A stretch of DNA of 64,000 nt, from assembly GCA_030448185.1 (NCBI GenBank), contig JAUJNL010000024.1, positions 1 to 64,000 on the forward strand. The letters are read 5' to 3'. The DNA comes from Cytophagales bacterium (GTDB taxonomy: Bacteria; Bacteroidota; Bacteroidia; Cytophagales; 172606-1). The notes below the pieces were generated by a model. That model saw nothing but the letters and a program-made list of their open reading frames with translations. It did no database searches and was not told the DNA's origin. Below are positions 10,601 to 19,136 of this stretch, piece by piece; positions within the stretch are counted from its first letter, which is position 1, and each line of letters opens with the position of its first letter. The position numbers were made by a program, and so were the translations under genes.

Positions 10601-10930
10601 TAGCTTATCATTGACATCTTTAAAGTAACGTCCTATCTGGTAGGCCGCTTCTTCATTGGAAATCTGCTTGTTAATATTCAATAACTTCAGCGCCGGATCA
10701 ATCACCCAATGAAAACCCGCATATAGGGCAAGGGCAATGAATACAAAAAACAAAGCCCCCCGGATGAGAGAATCAAAACGCCCAAAATACTCAAGGGTAT
10801 TAATAATCAGGAATGCACTTAAAATTAAAGCGGCTGAAATAATCATACCCCGCACCAACAGGTTCCGGTAGTATTTCTTTTTATATTCTTTCAGCTTTTC
10901 CAGCAGAAGAGGATAAGTAGCGTTTGACAT
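7631..10930 (-). CDS. DUF4175 family membrane protein with long coiled coil
   Basis: A very large 1099-residue protein. Hydrophobic helices lie at about 27-46, 58-76 and 158-172, followed by a beta-rich extracytoplasmic part to about 500. From about 510 to 1080 there is a long Gln/Glu/Lys/Asn-rich coiled coil (for example KKEINAIEDRLKTKK and EEQEISEKQQESTEQLQK). This matches the DUF4175 family, widespread in Bacteroidota and still without an assigned function. The frame is intact over 3.3 kb, which contrasts with the many broken genes nearby. It is bracketed by terminators at 7576-7603 and 11031-11074 and so probably transcribed alone. Confidence 0.85.
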   Translation of the reverse strand: MSNATYPLLLEKLKEYKKKYYRNLLVRGMIISAALILSAFLIINTLEYFGRFDSLIRGALFFVFIALALYAGFHWVIDPALKLLNINKQISNEEAAYQIGRYFKDVNDKLLNAIQLYSLSNSESELIRASIEQKTSQLSVVSFTDAIDLRQNRKYVRYVLPPLLLIFIILFWSPKFFTESSARLLHFNQEYVPVAPFSFVIKNKTLQVFKNEDFTVQLGLEGNTLPEGVYLVSNGRKFKMTSTNGRNYEYTFSKVQKPFDFYFEGSGYNSDPYRVQLISRPNLKLFNANLNYPDYLNRPTEKQENVGNLLVPEGTVIEWEFFSADTDSLLVSFEADKNSLAAQKEQDDVFTFDRKAVKSQRYQVKLKNEHGFNKEPINYFLEVIPDQFPRLSVEAFRDTALFNYLVFGGNIADDYGFSRLGIFYEIAPAREEGANRRKGSVALPINRTQTLQNFSYQWPIDQLKLAPGDRLEYYVQVWDNDGVNGPKATKSSAFSFEIPTEEKLDANLEQSTKQTENRINSALNKASNLKKEINAIEDRLKTKKSLDYQDKKALEELLKKRNELNSELQQLQKQVENLKKQQDRFNQSNPEMNEKVQQLQKLMNELLDEETKKLYDELQKLLENNRNSNELLEKLSKKENTLEKEIERALEMFKQLQFEQKLENQIKELNELSKEQQELSEKTQEKKEDQQQLLQEQQKLNEDFEQNKEEMKELQEMNKSLEESNPMEDTKQEEQEISEKQQESTEQLQKQQNKKASESQKDAAQKMQQMAEKLSQMQNSMEMEQAQENLDDLRDILENLITLSFDQEQLMKDFRNVNQSDPRFQNLSQEQLKLKDDAKIIEDSLYSLAKRVFQIESFVTREVTSMKDHMDASGKGIKERKMGYVASEQQLAMTSMNNLALLLNDVLKQMQEQMAQAKAGKSGKKNQNKQKSPGMSELQQQLNQRIESLKQSGKSGRELSEELAKMAAEQEMLRRALQEFEKAYKQDKNGKDGNMDELIKKMEETEKDLVNKNLNNQLINRQKEILTRLLESEKSMKEQEEEERRQAQQAKDKPKPVPAQLEQYLKTKENQLELLKTIPPALSPYYKKEVDEYFKKIEK

Positions 10931-11030
10931 AAGTGAATAAGTTAACCGGTAAACAAAAACGCTGTTGAAGCAAGTTCAGGAAGACTAACATTTTGACAAT
11001 TAAAAAATTAGCCAGTAAAAGCCATAAAAA

Positions 11031-11074
11031 CAAAAATCTTCACACAAACTCTCAAATTTGTGTGAAGATTTTTG
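11031..11074 (-). terminator. Long perfect hairpin terminator after the peptide-binding gene
   Basis: Arms of 18 bp at 11031-11048 and 11057-11074 (CAAAAATCTTCACACAAA and its exact complement) close an 8-nt loop. The arms carry their own T-runs on both strands. It lies 40 bp past the stop of the substrate-binding protein gene. Confidence 0.75.
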
Positions 11075-11113
11075 TTTTGCGTATTCCTGGATCCGCGTGA
11101 CCTGCCTTTGCTT

Positions 11114-12879
11114 TTACTGTTGAGGTTTTACCTTAGAAGCATCAAGCCAGACTTGACTCAAATCCCGGTACTGCATCGGGTTATTGGGAAAGTTCTTCAC
11201 ATAAGACTGGATTAACCGATAGCCTTCATCGTACCAAAGCACAATCATCGGTGCATCATTCATTAATACTTGTTCGGCCTGCATGAATTGCCCATTAGCT
11301 TCCTCAATGCTTTTAGCCTGTAAGGCACCTTCATATAAACGATCAAAGTTGTCATTCTTGTATCGGAAAATATTGGGGAAAGATTTTGTCTGTCCATCCG
11401 CCGGAACAGTTTTACCATTGAATAACCACAAGAAATTTTCTGCACTCGGATAATCGGCTTGCCAGGCTATTCTTAGGAATTCAAAGTTGCCACCAATAGC
11501 TTTCTCTACACTCTGGGCAAGGGGCAACACTGATAACTCGATATTGATATTTAGGTTATCCTGCAATTGCTTCTGAACCGCTACCGCTACGTTGGTATTA
11601 CGTGAACCCTCAGCATTTAGATACAGGGTAACAGCTGGAAATCCTTTACCGTTGGGGAAACCGGCTTTAGACAAATAATACCGGGCCGAATCTTCGTTTT
11701 TGGTAAATCCTTTAATCTTATCAATATTATAATTTTTAAAAGCTGGCGGCGTAATTCCATGCAATCCAGGGGCAAAGCCTTCCCCATTCAATACCGATTC
11801 CAGCAGGTATTCGCGGTCAATGGCGTAAGAAAATGCTTTACGAACGTTGATATCTTTAAAAGGGCCATTCTGAGTGTGAAAGGCCAGCATTTGCGTAACC
11901 ATTTCCGGTTCCCGCTGCAACTCGTACTGGCTGTACTCCCCATCCTTCCGTCTGCTTGCTCATCTCTTCCAGAATCTCAATAATATATTCGGTTGGAAGC
12001 CGGTAAAGCATATCCAGATTTCCCTTCTTAAACTTCAAACAGTTCCGTCTTTTTATCCTTGATAAATTGTACGCTTACTGCTTCAAGAAAAGGGAGTTTA
12101 TTGCCTAAGCTATCAGTACCGTGATATCGGTCATGGCGTTTAAGAATCATCGAGATGTTTTCCTCCACGTCACTCAGTCTGAACGGACCCGTGCCTACCG
12201 TTTTGATCCGCATATCAGACTTATACTTATCTACTGCCTCTTTGGGATAAATAAAAGCGCCGCCCGTGCCAGGTTATAAAATAAGATGGAGGATGGCTTT
12301 TCTAAGGTTAACTGAATCGTGTATTGGTCAACTACTTTAATTCCTCCACCTCAAAAGAGAGGTTGTTTTGCCATCAGCCGAAGCCTCAAAATATTGATTA
12401 GCGCCTTTAAGAATATCCTTAAATAGAGAAAAATTCTGGTTGGTGGCACTCTGAGTACACAATTGCGTAAAGCAAAATTTTACGTCTTCTGCCGTCATCT
12501 CACGTCCTGCTTCATCAGCAAAGCATGGGTCGCTATGAAAATAAATACCTTGCTTCAGCTTGAATGTATAGACTGTCTGATCTTTGCTCACCTGGTAGTT
12601 TTCAACGAGGCAAGGGACTCATTTCAAGGCTGACCGGGTTGAACTTGAAGAGCCCTTCATATACCTGGCAAGCAATCCGGTAAGAGAACGCATCAGTGAT
12701 GTTAGACGGATATAAAGTTTTGATATACTCAGCTTCGCTTACCCGGAATATACCACCGTATACTCGTCCTCCTTTTGCTGACAGAGAAGAAACAGAATGC
12801 GTTTTATCAGAAGAGGCCTTATTGCAGGATGCAAATATAGTTAAGGAAGTAACAGCCAGAATAGGTAATTTTTGTTCAT
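11114..12879 (-). pseudogene. Peptide ABC transporter substrate-binding lipoprotein (SBP_bac_5), multiply frameshifted
   Basis: Fragments in several frames read together as one oligopeptide-binding protein of about 585 residues. The start is the ATG at 12879. With one base added to an A5 run it reads MNKKLPILAV, then a lipobox (IFASC), then GGRVYGGIFRVSEAEYI. Later pieces include KLKQGIYFHSDPCF, GTGPFRLSDVEEN, PFKDINVRKAFSYAIDREYL and NAPMIVLWYDEGYRLI, all typical of family 5 solute-binding proteins. Frame changes occur near 12875, 12607, 12340, 12260, 12035 and 11900. No permease genes are adjacent, as is usual for this lone SBP type in Bacteroidota. It has more breaks than its neighbours, so a real pseudogene cannot be excluded. 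Confidence 0.8.
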
Positions 12880-13098
12880 GGAAATTGCGGGTAAATACTT
12901 CTTCAAAAGCTTACTACCGTGAAAATAGAGAGTAAAGTTTACTTATTACGGTTCACTTATAAAACAAGCCTGACCCGTCATTGAAAGAAATAAATTAGTC
13001 AGGTGGATGTTAGCCGCAATCAATACAATAAAAATTACAGCTTTCTCTGTAAAAGAATACAAAACAAATATCGGGCGTTTCGTCTATTACAGTCAAAT

Positions 13099-13860
13099 TT
13101 ACCCAGACAATTCGATCAGAATGGGACAATGATCCGAAAATCTAACCTCGCTAAGAATATGGGCATTTTTTAGCTTCTCCCGCAACGATTCACTAATCAA
13201 ATGATAATCTATCCGCCAGCCAAGATTTTTGTTTCGGCAATTGGCCCGGTAACTCCACCAGGTGTATTGGTGCCGGATTTCCGGATGTAAATAGCGGAAT
13301 GTATCAACCAGTCCCAATTGCAGGAAGTTTGTTACCCAAACTCTTTCTTCCGGTAAAAAACCCGATGAATTAGCATTGGAAACCGGATTATGAATATCAA
13401 TGGCCTGATGGCAGATGTTATAGTCTCCGCATATTACTAAGTGTTGATTTTTTAAAGTGCTGATATACTCGTGGAAAAAGGTTAACCATTGCATTTTGAA
13501 GGATTGCCGCTCTGGTCCGCTGGAGCCAGAAGGCATGTACGTGTTAATAAGGATAATATCACCCAACTGCAATTGGATCACTCTTCCTTCGCAATCATAT
13601 AATTCGCAGCCGCAGCCTAACTTACTGTGCTTAGGGGTTATTTTAGAAAGAATGGCTACTCCGCTGTACCCTTTTTTCCGGGCAGGCATCCAATAGCACT
13701 GGTAACCCAATTTTTCAAATTCACCTTGTAAGGTTTCTGGGTTATCCATTTTTATTTCCTGCAGGCAAATCACGTCAGGATTGGTTTCGGCAAGCCAGGT
13801 CATAAACCCCTTGCTCATTGCTGACCGCAGCCCATTTACATTGAAAGAAATAATTTTCAC
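13099..13860 (-). CDS. xth: Exodeoxyribonuclease III (AP endonuclease family 1)
   Basis: A DNA-repair nuclease cutting at abasic sites. The active-site residues of the exonuclease III fold are present: NVNGLRSA at the N-terminus, CLQEIKMD (metal-binding Glu), GDYNICH (GDxN) and SDHCPI (catalytic Asp-His). The frame is open back to 13941, but homologues begin M/V-KIIS, so the GTG at 13860 (VKIISFNVNGL) is the preferred start. The resulting length of 253 residues fits the family. The gene sits alone between the broken peptide-binding gene and the aminotransferase. Confidence 0.9.
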   Translation of the reverse strand: MKIISFNVNGLRSAMSKGFMTWLAETNPDVICLQEIKMDNPETLQGEFEKLGYQCYWMPARKKGYSGVAILSKITPKHSKLGCGCELYDCEGRVIQLQLGDIILINTYMPSGSSGPERQSFKMQWLTFFHEYISTLKNQHLVICGDYNICHQAIDIHNPVSNANSSGFLPEERVWVTNFLQLGLVDTFRYLHPEIRHQYTWWSYRANCRNKNLGWRIDYHLISESLREKLKNAHILSEVRFSDHCPILIELSG

Positions 13861-13939
13861 GTTGCGGATGATGTAATAAAAGGAGTCAGAAAATAAAATA
13901 AATTTTAGACCGATTATTTTTCCGTAAGTATGAAAATAC

Positions 13940-13982
13940 AATACTCCCTAGTCGTAACGAAAGAGTCAGACCAGGGAGTATT
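13940..13982 (-). terminator. Hairpin between aminotransferase and exonuclease III genes
   Basis: Arms AATACTCCCT (13940-13949) and AGGGAGTATT (13973-13982) pair perfectly around a 23-nt loop. It lies past the aminotransferase stop. The large loop and weak U-run make this only a possible terminator. Confidence 0.35.
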
Positions 13983-14005
13983 GGCAGAATGGAAAGGGGA
14001 AAAGG

Positions 14006-15217
14006 CTACTTTAGTTTAGCCAACGCTTCTTTCATCCGACGCATCGCTTCAGTCAGATTTTCGTCAGAAGCAGCCGTCGACAATCTAATGCAATCTGGCG
14101 CACCAAAAGCATCTCCGGATACCGCAGCAATATGTCCTTTGTTCAACAGGTACAGGCAAAGATCATCAGCGTTTTGAATAGTATTTTCACCGTCAGACTT
14201 GCCGAAATAGGCGCTCACATCCGGGAAGGCATAAAACGCACCCTGGGGAACCGATACTTTCAGCCCGGGAATCTCTTTTAATAGGCCAACTACCAGATCA
14301 CGGCGGCGACGATACGCCTCTGCCATTTCATAAGTTGGCGCCATATCTCCGGTTAAAGCGGCTAAGGCTGCTTTTTGGGCAATAGAACAAGTACCGGAAG
14401 TAACCTGGCCCTGTAGTTTGTCACAGGCATCAGCAATCCATTTGGCGGCGCCGATATACCCTACCCGCCAGCCAGTCATGGCGTATCCCTTAGAGAAACC
14501 ATTAACCGTAATTACCCGGTCTTTGATTTGGGGTATGGAGCCCATGCTAAAATATTTCTCTTCAAAAAGAATGTATTCGTAGATTTCGTCGGCCAGTACA
14601 AAAACATTTTCATGGCGGGCTACTACGTCACCAATGGCCCGTAGTTCTTCTTCGCTAAATACAGAACCCGTTGGATTGGCCGGCGAAGAGTACATAATTA
14701 CTTTGGTACGTGGCGTAATGGCTTCTTCCAGTTGCTCAGCAGTAACCTTAAAATCGTTTTCAATGGAACCACTTACAATAACGGGAACGCCTTCAGCCAG
14801 CTTTACCATTTCAATATAGCTTACCCAGTAAGGAGCAAAAATAACTACTTCATCACCCGGATTAATCAGGCACATAAGGGCATTAGCCAGTGACTGTTTG
14901 GCTCCAGTAGAAACTACAATATTCTCCGCTTTCCAGTCAAGTTTATTGTCGCGGCGAAACTTCTCGGCAATGGCAGCCCGCAGGTCAGCAAAACCCGGAA
15001 CGGGTGAATAGAAGGACACACCATCATCAATGGCTTTCTTGGCTGCGTCCTTAATGTGTTGAGGAGTTTGAAAATCAGGTTCGCCAATGCTCAGACTAAT
15101 AACTTTGATTCCCTGAGCGGCTAGTTCGCGGGCTTTTTTGGTCATGGCCAGCGTCTGTGACTCGGATAACGCATTGATCCGGTCAGAAAGCAGGGATAAG
15201 GTAGTGGTGGCAGACAT
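14006..15217 (-). CDS. aspC: Pyridoxal phosphate-dependent aspartate aminotransferase (class I/II)
   Basis: Transfers amino groups between aspartate/glutamate and 2-oxoacids. The PLP lysine lies in VNGFSKGYAMTGWRVGY. The cofactor-contacting segments SSPANPTGSVFSEEEL and VLADEIYEYI and the N-terminal SLSIGEPDFQTP are classic for the I-gamma aspartate aminotransferase group. The frame is open to 15241, but the Met at 15217 (MSATTTLSLLSDRINALSES) fits the family start, giving 403 residues. The annotation at class level is firm. Aspartate specificity is inferred, and related enzymes also take aromatic amino acids. Confidence 0.88.
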   Translation of the reverse strand: MSATTTLSLLSDRINALSESQTLAMTKKARELAAQGIKVISLSIGEPDFQTPQHIKDAAKKAIDDGVSFYSPVPGFADLRAAIAEKFRRDNKLDWKAENIVVSTGAKQSLANALMCLINPGDEVVIFAPYWVSYIEMVKLAEGVPVIVSGSIENDFKVTAEQLEEAITPRTKVIMYSSPANPTGSVFSEEELRAIGDVVARHENVFVLADEIYEYILFEEKYFSMGSIPQIKDRVITVNGFSKGYAMTGWRVGYIGAAKWIADACDKLQGQVTSGTCSIAQKAALAALTGDMAPTYEMAEAYRRRRDLVVGLLKEIPGLKVSVPQGAFYAFPDVSAYFGKSDGENTIQNADDLCLYLLNKGHIAAVSGDAFGAPDCIRLSTAASDENLTEAMRRMKEALAKLK

Positions 15218-15312
15218 AGGGTTAGCAGTAAAAACTTTCAAAAATACAAAGTTCCATTTGAAAGCCTATGCTTTTTCCATAAAAACTACTACTGGTTAAT
15301 AAATATGGATTG

Positions 15313-15364
15313 AGAAGTCAATAGTTAGAGACGCGATTAATCGCGTCTCTAACTATTGACTTCT
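15313..15364. repeat. 52-bp perfect palindrome between cupin and aminotransferase genes
   Basis: Reading outward from the centre (15338/15339), all 26 base pairs match with no spacer. The core is GAGACGCGATTAATCGCGTCTC. The right edge touches the cupin stop codon at 15365. It could act as a bidirectional terminator or be one copy of a dispersed palindromic repeat. No second copy was noticed in the window. Confidence 0.8.
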
Positions 15365-15705
15365 TTACGCATCCTCCCGGCCGTGCACCTGGGCCGGCGG
15401 TGAAGTAGCCTCTACTGCCGTAAAGGACTCCAGTATTTTATAAGAATGCACGGATTCTTTAGGGACAACGTAAGAATTACCGGGCTCCAAAATAACAGTT
15501 TGTCCTTCAATTCGTAACTCAGCCCGGCCGCTGATTACGTATCCTATTGTTTCATAAGGCCGGCTTACTTCTGGTTTTGCTTCACCGGGTTCTTCATTTT
15601 CCCATAAACGCATAGAAATCGTTTTTCCTGAGGCCAGGTATTTTCTCCATTTTTGCCTTTCGGTGAATGCGTGGAGTCGATTTTGGTGACAGTAGTGTCT
15701 CTCAT
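15365..15705 (-). CDS. Cupin-domain protein (one frameshift)
   Basis: A small single-domain cupin. The visible frame (15613-15365) holds the beta-barrel segments YETIGYVISGRAELRIEGQ and LEPGNSYVVPKESVHSYKI. The N-terminus lies in another frame starting at the ATG at 15705 (MRDTTVTKIDSTHSPKGKNG). Adding one base to an A-run near 15636 joins them into 113 residues. The metal-binding histidines typical of enzymatic cupins are only partly present (HSYKI), so it may bind a small molecule rather than catalyse. The specific ligand is unknown. Confidence 0.75.
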
Positions 15706-15790
15706 AGCTAATTGTAAGATAGTTTTACCTGCCTCTACGGGTAGACCCAGAACTCGGTTACGGACTACTGAAAGAAATGCCCGGAATAAA

Positions 15791-15836
15791 CCGGAATAAA
15801 TAGAATGGTTTCTGAAGCCATTCCTATTTATTCCGG
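15791..15836 (-). terminator. Hairpin terminator downstream of the AraC-type gene
   Basis: Arms at 15791-15808 and 15818-15836 pair along 18 bp with one bulged base. The left part (CCGGAATAAA) is repeated in tandem just before it, at 15781-15790. It lies about 110 bp beyond the AraC stop on the minus strand. Confidence 0.5.
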
Positions 15837-15945
15837 GCAGTCATGGTGTTTACTATAAAGGGTAGTGATACGAACAGGATCGTTTTCAAAGGGTTAGTAG
15901 GATCGAATCAAAACCAACGCCTGGTAGTTATATAATATTACCTTT

Positions 15946-16880
15946 TTACCGCCCTCGAAAAAGGGTAGTAAAGTCAGAGTGGCGGGCTACGAAGGAAGAA
16001 GGAGATTCACCGGCGAATTTTTTGAAGTCCCGATGAAGTGCGCCTGATCGAAGTAGCCGCACCGGTAGGTGATATCGAGCCAGGAAGAAGAAGGCTTTGC
16101 TTCAGCAAACGGAAAGCCTGCTGATACGCATGATACGGGTAAGCATTTTAGGAGTCATTCCTACCCTTTTCCAGAAATTTCCGTTCCATCTGTCTTTCAC
16201 AAACATTAAATTCATCCAGCAATTCGGCTACGGCTACCGAGCTCTCCGTTTCAATAATCTTGTTAACTGCTTTCTCAATATAGGGTAAGGGCGAAGTCCT
16301 CGGTGAGGCGACTAGACAAGAAGGCTTCTACCAGTTGAACTCTTTTCGGCGGCAGTAGCCGCTTTCAGGACATCAGAAGTCAGGTTGCACCTACCTGGCT
16401 GACTACTTGCGGTAATGGGATCGTTTTATTGGTTAAATCCTTCATGGGCATTTTTAGCAGCTGATATAAACCAGCCGGTTTGAATTTCACTCCGAAAGAA
16501 GCCAGCTGTCCCTGGTATTCCAGGTAGATGTACTGCTCAAACTGTCCCATTAAAAAACTTTGGGGTAGCTCCTGTTTCGTAGTCTTATTATAAATTATGG
16601 AACTAGTGCCCTGGTAGCAGAAGATCATCTCAGGAAATGCATACGGTAAAACCTTTTCTTTACGATATTGCGTGGTGTCGGATGGGTCGCTCTCCAGCTG
16701 CCAGTAACACTCGACGTAGGGCTGGAGGGCAGCGCAAGGTTTGTACTCCCGGTAATGAAGAATTTCTTCAAAGGAAGCTGGAGCTTTACCTTGCGCTGAT
16801 TGAGAAACAGAAGCTTTAGAGTCGGATGCTTTAGGAGCTAAAGGGTGACGTTGAGGAGTGTTAATAGAAGCAGCTTTCAT
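15946..16880 (-). pseudogene. AraC-family transcriptional regulator, multiply frameshifted
   Basis: The intact N-terminal piece (16880-16380, 166 residues) has the DUF6597-type sensor segment (PYVECYWQLESD, FLMGQFEQYIYLEYQG, GVKFKPAGLYQLLK). The DNA-binding C-terminus is still recognisable in other frames: VGMTPKMLTRIMRI, then GYFDQAHFI joined to RDFKKFAGESPSSF, the second helix-turn-helix signature of AraC/XylS. It ends at the TAA at 15946. At least four frame changes occur between 16380 and 16030. It would be about 310 residues when repaired. The regulated genes are unknown; the adjacent cupin is a candidate. Confidence 0.75.
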
Positions 16881-17369
16881 GGTAAAAGAAGAGTGAGTGT
16901 GTATAATAATGGAGTGTGTGCGTTGAGCTTTTCAATCAACTGCTGGTATTTAATTCGTGCGGTTAATTGATGAAGCAAAACTAATTGGTTGTTCTTCTCC
17001 TGTCTAACACCCTTATTTCATTCTCTGACACGTCTGTTACAAGCCTCTTTTTTCTGCTTTACCACTTTTATTGCAACCTTATCATTTTTCTTGCATTTTC
17101 TGCCATTTTTCTTGCAAAGACCCTTAATTAGCCTATTTAGGTCTATTTTTGGTGTTAATACCCTTTCTGTAATTAGTATTTTTATTGGGTTAAAAGCAGA
17201 GTATTTATGCAATGTATCGGAGGAATTGAGCTGGTATGTTACCAGTTAAATGGGGAGCTATAGAAAATAAGAAAACTGGCCAACCTTAGGTTGGCCAGTT
17301 TTGTGGAAGCATAGAAGTAAGTCTTCTAAAATGCTAGCGATGATGCTTTAGAGTAACTAAAGCATGATA
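16881..17369. other. Gene-free spacer with hairpins
   Basis: No convincing gene was found in this AT-rich 489-bp stretch. A strong hairpin at 17272-17302 (AAAACTGGCCAACC, TTA loop, exact complement) looks like a bidirectional terminator past the DUF721 gene. A smaller one at 17343-17365 (ATGCTTTAG/CTAAAGCAT) lies directly after the DUF721 stop. Confidence 0.6.
17272..17302 (-). terminator. Intrinsic terminator downstream of DUF721 gene
   Basis: A perfect 14-bp stem with a 3-nt loop, with A and T tails on both sides. It is placed after the DUF721 stop codon on the minus strand. Confidence 0.75.
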
Positions 17370-17690
17370 CTATAAAAAAATAACGTCGCTTACCACTTCG
17401 CTTCCCGCCTCACGGTTAAGGATTTCAATTATTTTGGATTTAGACATCACCAGCTCATTTTTCAAGGGGGCTGAATTCATCTTCACGTACAACTTCTGCT
17501 GGTTGATATAGATCTTTTCGGTTCGGTTGGCGATAGTGGCGCCCATGATCCGCCCCCAGGAAGCTACCAGGAAGGTCTCATTGTACTTGCCACGGATTTT
17601 GTACACATCCAGCAACTGATTTAAAGCCTCTTTCAGCGAGAAAACATCAGCCTTTCGGGCAGTTTCAGAAGCAGGATTTTTGGATTTCAT
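17370..17690 (-). CDS. DUF721 (DciA-like) domain protein
   Basis: A 106-residue protein with the DUF721 core: LKEALNQLLDVYKIRGK, then VASWGRIMGATIANRTEKIYINQQKLYVKM, then LKNELVMSKSKIIEILN. DUF721 includes DciA, which in many bacteria loads or activates the replicative helicase DnaB. It lies downstream of recF on the same strand with a 163-bp gap, a pairing seen repeatedly in Bacteroidota. That context, near the predicted origin, supports a role in replication, though the function here is inferred. Confidence 0.8.
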   Translation of the reverse strand: MKSKNPASETARKADVFSLKEALNQLLDVYKIRGKYNETFLVASWGRIMGATIANRTEKIYINQQKLYVKMNSAPLKNELVMSKSKIIEILNREAGSEVVSDVIFL

Positions 17691-17853
17691 GAGCTAAAAA
17701 TTAAAACGCAGGTGATAAAGCTACTAATCAAAAGAAATGATCACAACCCTAATAAATCATGGCTTCTCCCCTATTTCAGGCAAATGCCTCTCTGCCAGCG
17801 GCTTCTTTAAGTAAATTATTTTTACGAATTATTTTTTGCCAATTGAGCAGGGA

Positions 17854-18936
17854 TTACATCTGAAATATAGCCATTTCAATGGAACTTTGTCCAAATAGTT
17901 GCTTGGTGCGTTCAGGGCGGGCATCCGTGATAAACAGCTGCCCGAACGTATCTTTGGATATCATCTCCAGCAACTTACTAATACGCATATCATCTAATTT
18001 GTCAAAGATATCATCCAGCAATAAGAGCGGTTTTTGCCCTTTTGCCTGACGAATCACATCAAACTGGGCCAGCTTGAGCGCAATCACAAAAGACTTCTGC
18101 TGTCCCTGAGAGCCAAATTTCCGGAGGGCGTACCGGTCAATTTCAAATACATAATCATCTTTATGAACACCTTTAGTAGTTCGCTGCAACTGCAGATCGC
18201 GGCGGGTAGCGTAGGAAAACTCGTACTCAAAATTTTCCTCAAACAGCTCTGATTCGTATATCAGATCTACTTCTTCGCGGCTTTCGCTCAGATACTGGTA
18301 GTGCTGCCGGAAAACAGGGGCAAACCCCTCCATAAAAGTCTTTCTCCGCTGGTGCAGCGCGTATCCGAGTGGCAGCAACAAGACATTATACGTTTCGAGT
18401 AATTCCTTATCAAAATAGTTTCGCTCATAAAACTGCTTCAGCAGGCTGTTGCGCTGCTTCAATATGGTATTGTATTGGATCAAATTATCCAGGTATTCGT
18501 GATCAATCTGTGACAGCATCCCATCAAAAAACTTCCGGCGGATTTCCCCGCTGTCCCGTACCAGATCCGTATCGTCAGGAGCAATCAGTACTACCGGAAA
18601 TCGTCCTATATGTTCACTGATGCGTTCATAAGCCTTTTTGTCGTACATCACTACCTTGCGGCCACCCACTTTCATACTAATGGTGATCTGATGCTTTTTG
18701 TCTTCTTCCTGGAAGGTACCATCTATCAGGAAGAATTCACTTCCGTGCCGGATGCTCTGGGTATCCTGGGCATTAAACGCACTTTTGGTCAGACACAGGT
18801 AATGGATTGCATCCAGCAGGTTTGTTTTGCCGCTGCCATTAGGCCCCACGATACAGTTGAGCTGAGCCGAAAATTGCAGGGATAACTCTTCGTAATTCTT
18901 GAAGTTCAGCAGATTGATTTTTGAAGATACATTCAT
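17854..18936 (-). CDS. recF: DNA replication and repair protein RecF
   Basis: An SMC-like ATPase that helps load RecA at gapped DNA and protects stalled forks. The Walker A is GPNGSGKT (residues 31-38), followed by NLLDAIHYLCLTKS. The ABC signature region is GSQGQQKSFVIALKLAQ, and the Walker B is PLLLLDDIFDKLD. Length (360) is standard. The gene is intact and stands upstream of DUF721. The 200-bp gap to the divergent pdhA should hold promoters for both. recF is often found near dnaA and oriC; here it is 17 kb from the DnaA-box cluster. Confidence 0.95.
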   Translation of the reverse strand: MNVSSKINLLNFKNYEELSLQFSAQLNCIVGPNGSGKTNLLDAIHYLCLTKSAFNAQDTQSIRHGSEFFLIDGTFQEEDKKHQITISMKVGGRKVVMYDKKAYERISEHIGRFPVVLIAPDDTDLVRDSGEIRRKFFDGMLSQIDHEYLDNLIQYNTILKQRNSLLKQFYERNYFDKELLETYNVLLLPLGYALHQRRKTFMEGFAPVFRQHYQYLSESREEVDLIYESELFEENFEYEFSYATRRDLQLQRTTKGVHKDDYVFEIDRYALRKFGSQGQQKSFVIALKLAQFDVIRQAKGQKPLLLLDDIFDKLDDMRISKLLEMISKDTFGQLFITDARPERTKQLFGQSSIEMAIFQM

Positions 18937-19136
18937 TTCCGGGTTGGGGTTTTTTGCGTAATTTCGCGGACATTACGGACAACACAATGTTAAATGATTA
19001 TTTTTAATTGATAAATGTACTGTTACTTTTTATCTTTATTTTTTATAATTTAGCACTCAACCTTTAGATTTTTTTTAATTATACGTGCTTCTTCCTTAAT
19101 TGTTCTTAACGTTTTACTTAAAATTCAGCTAATCAA

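Noticed and set aside
12696-12935. Plus-strand 79-codon frame at the 5' end of the peptide-binding gene
   Set aside because: The minus strand there encodes the lipoprotein signal and N-terminus (lipobox FASC), so the plus frame is a shadow.
15365-16880. Toxin-antitoxin pair formed by the short cupin and AraC fragments
   Set aside because: Both are pieces of ordinary larger genes broken by frameshifts, and their repaired sequences match cupin and AraC families.
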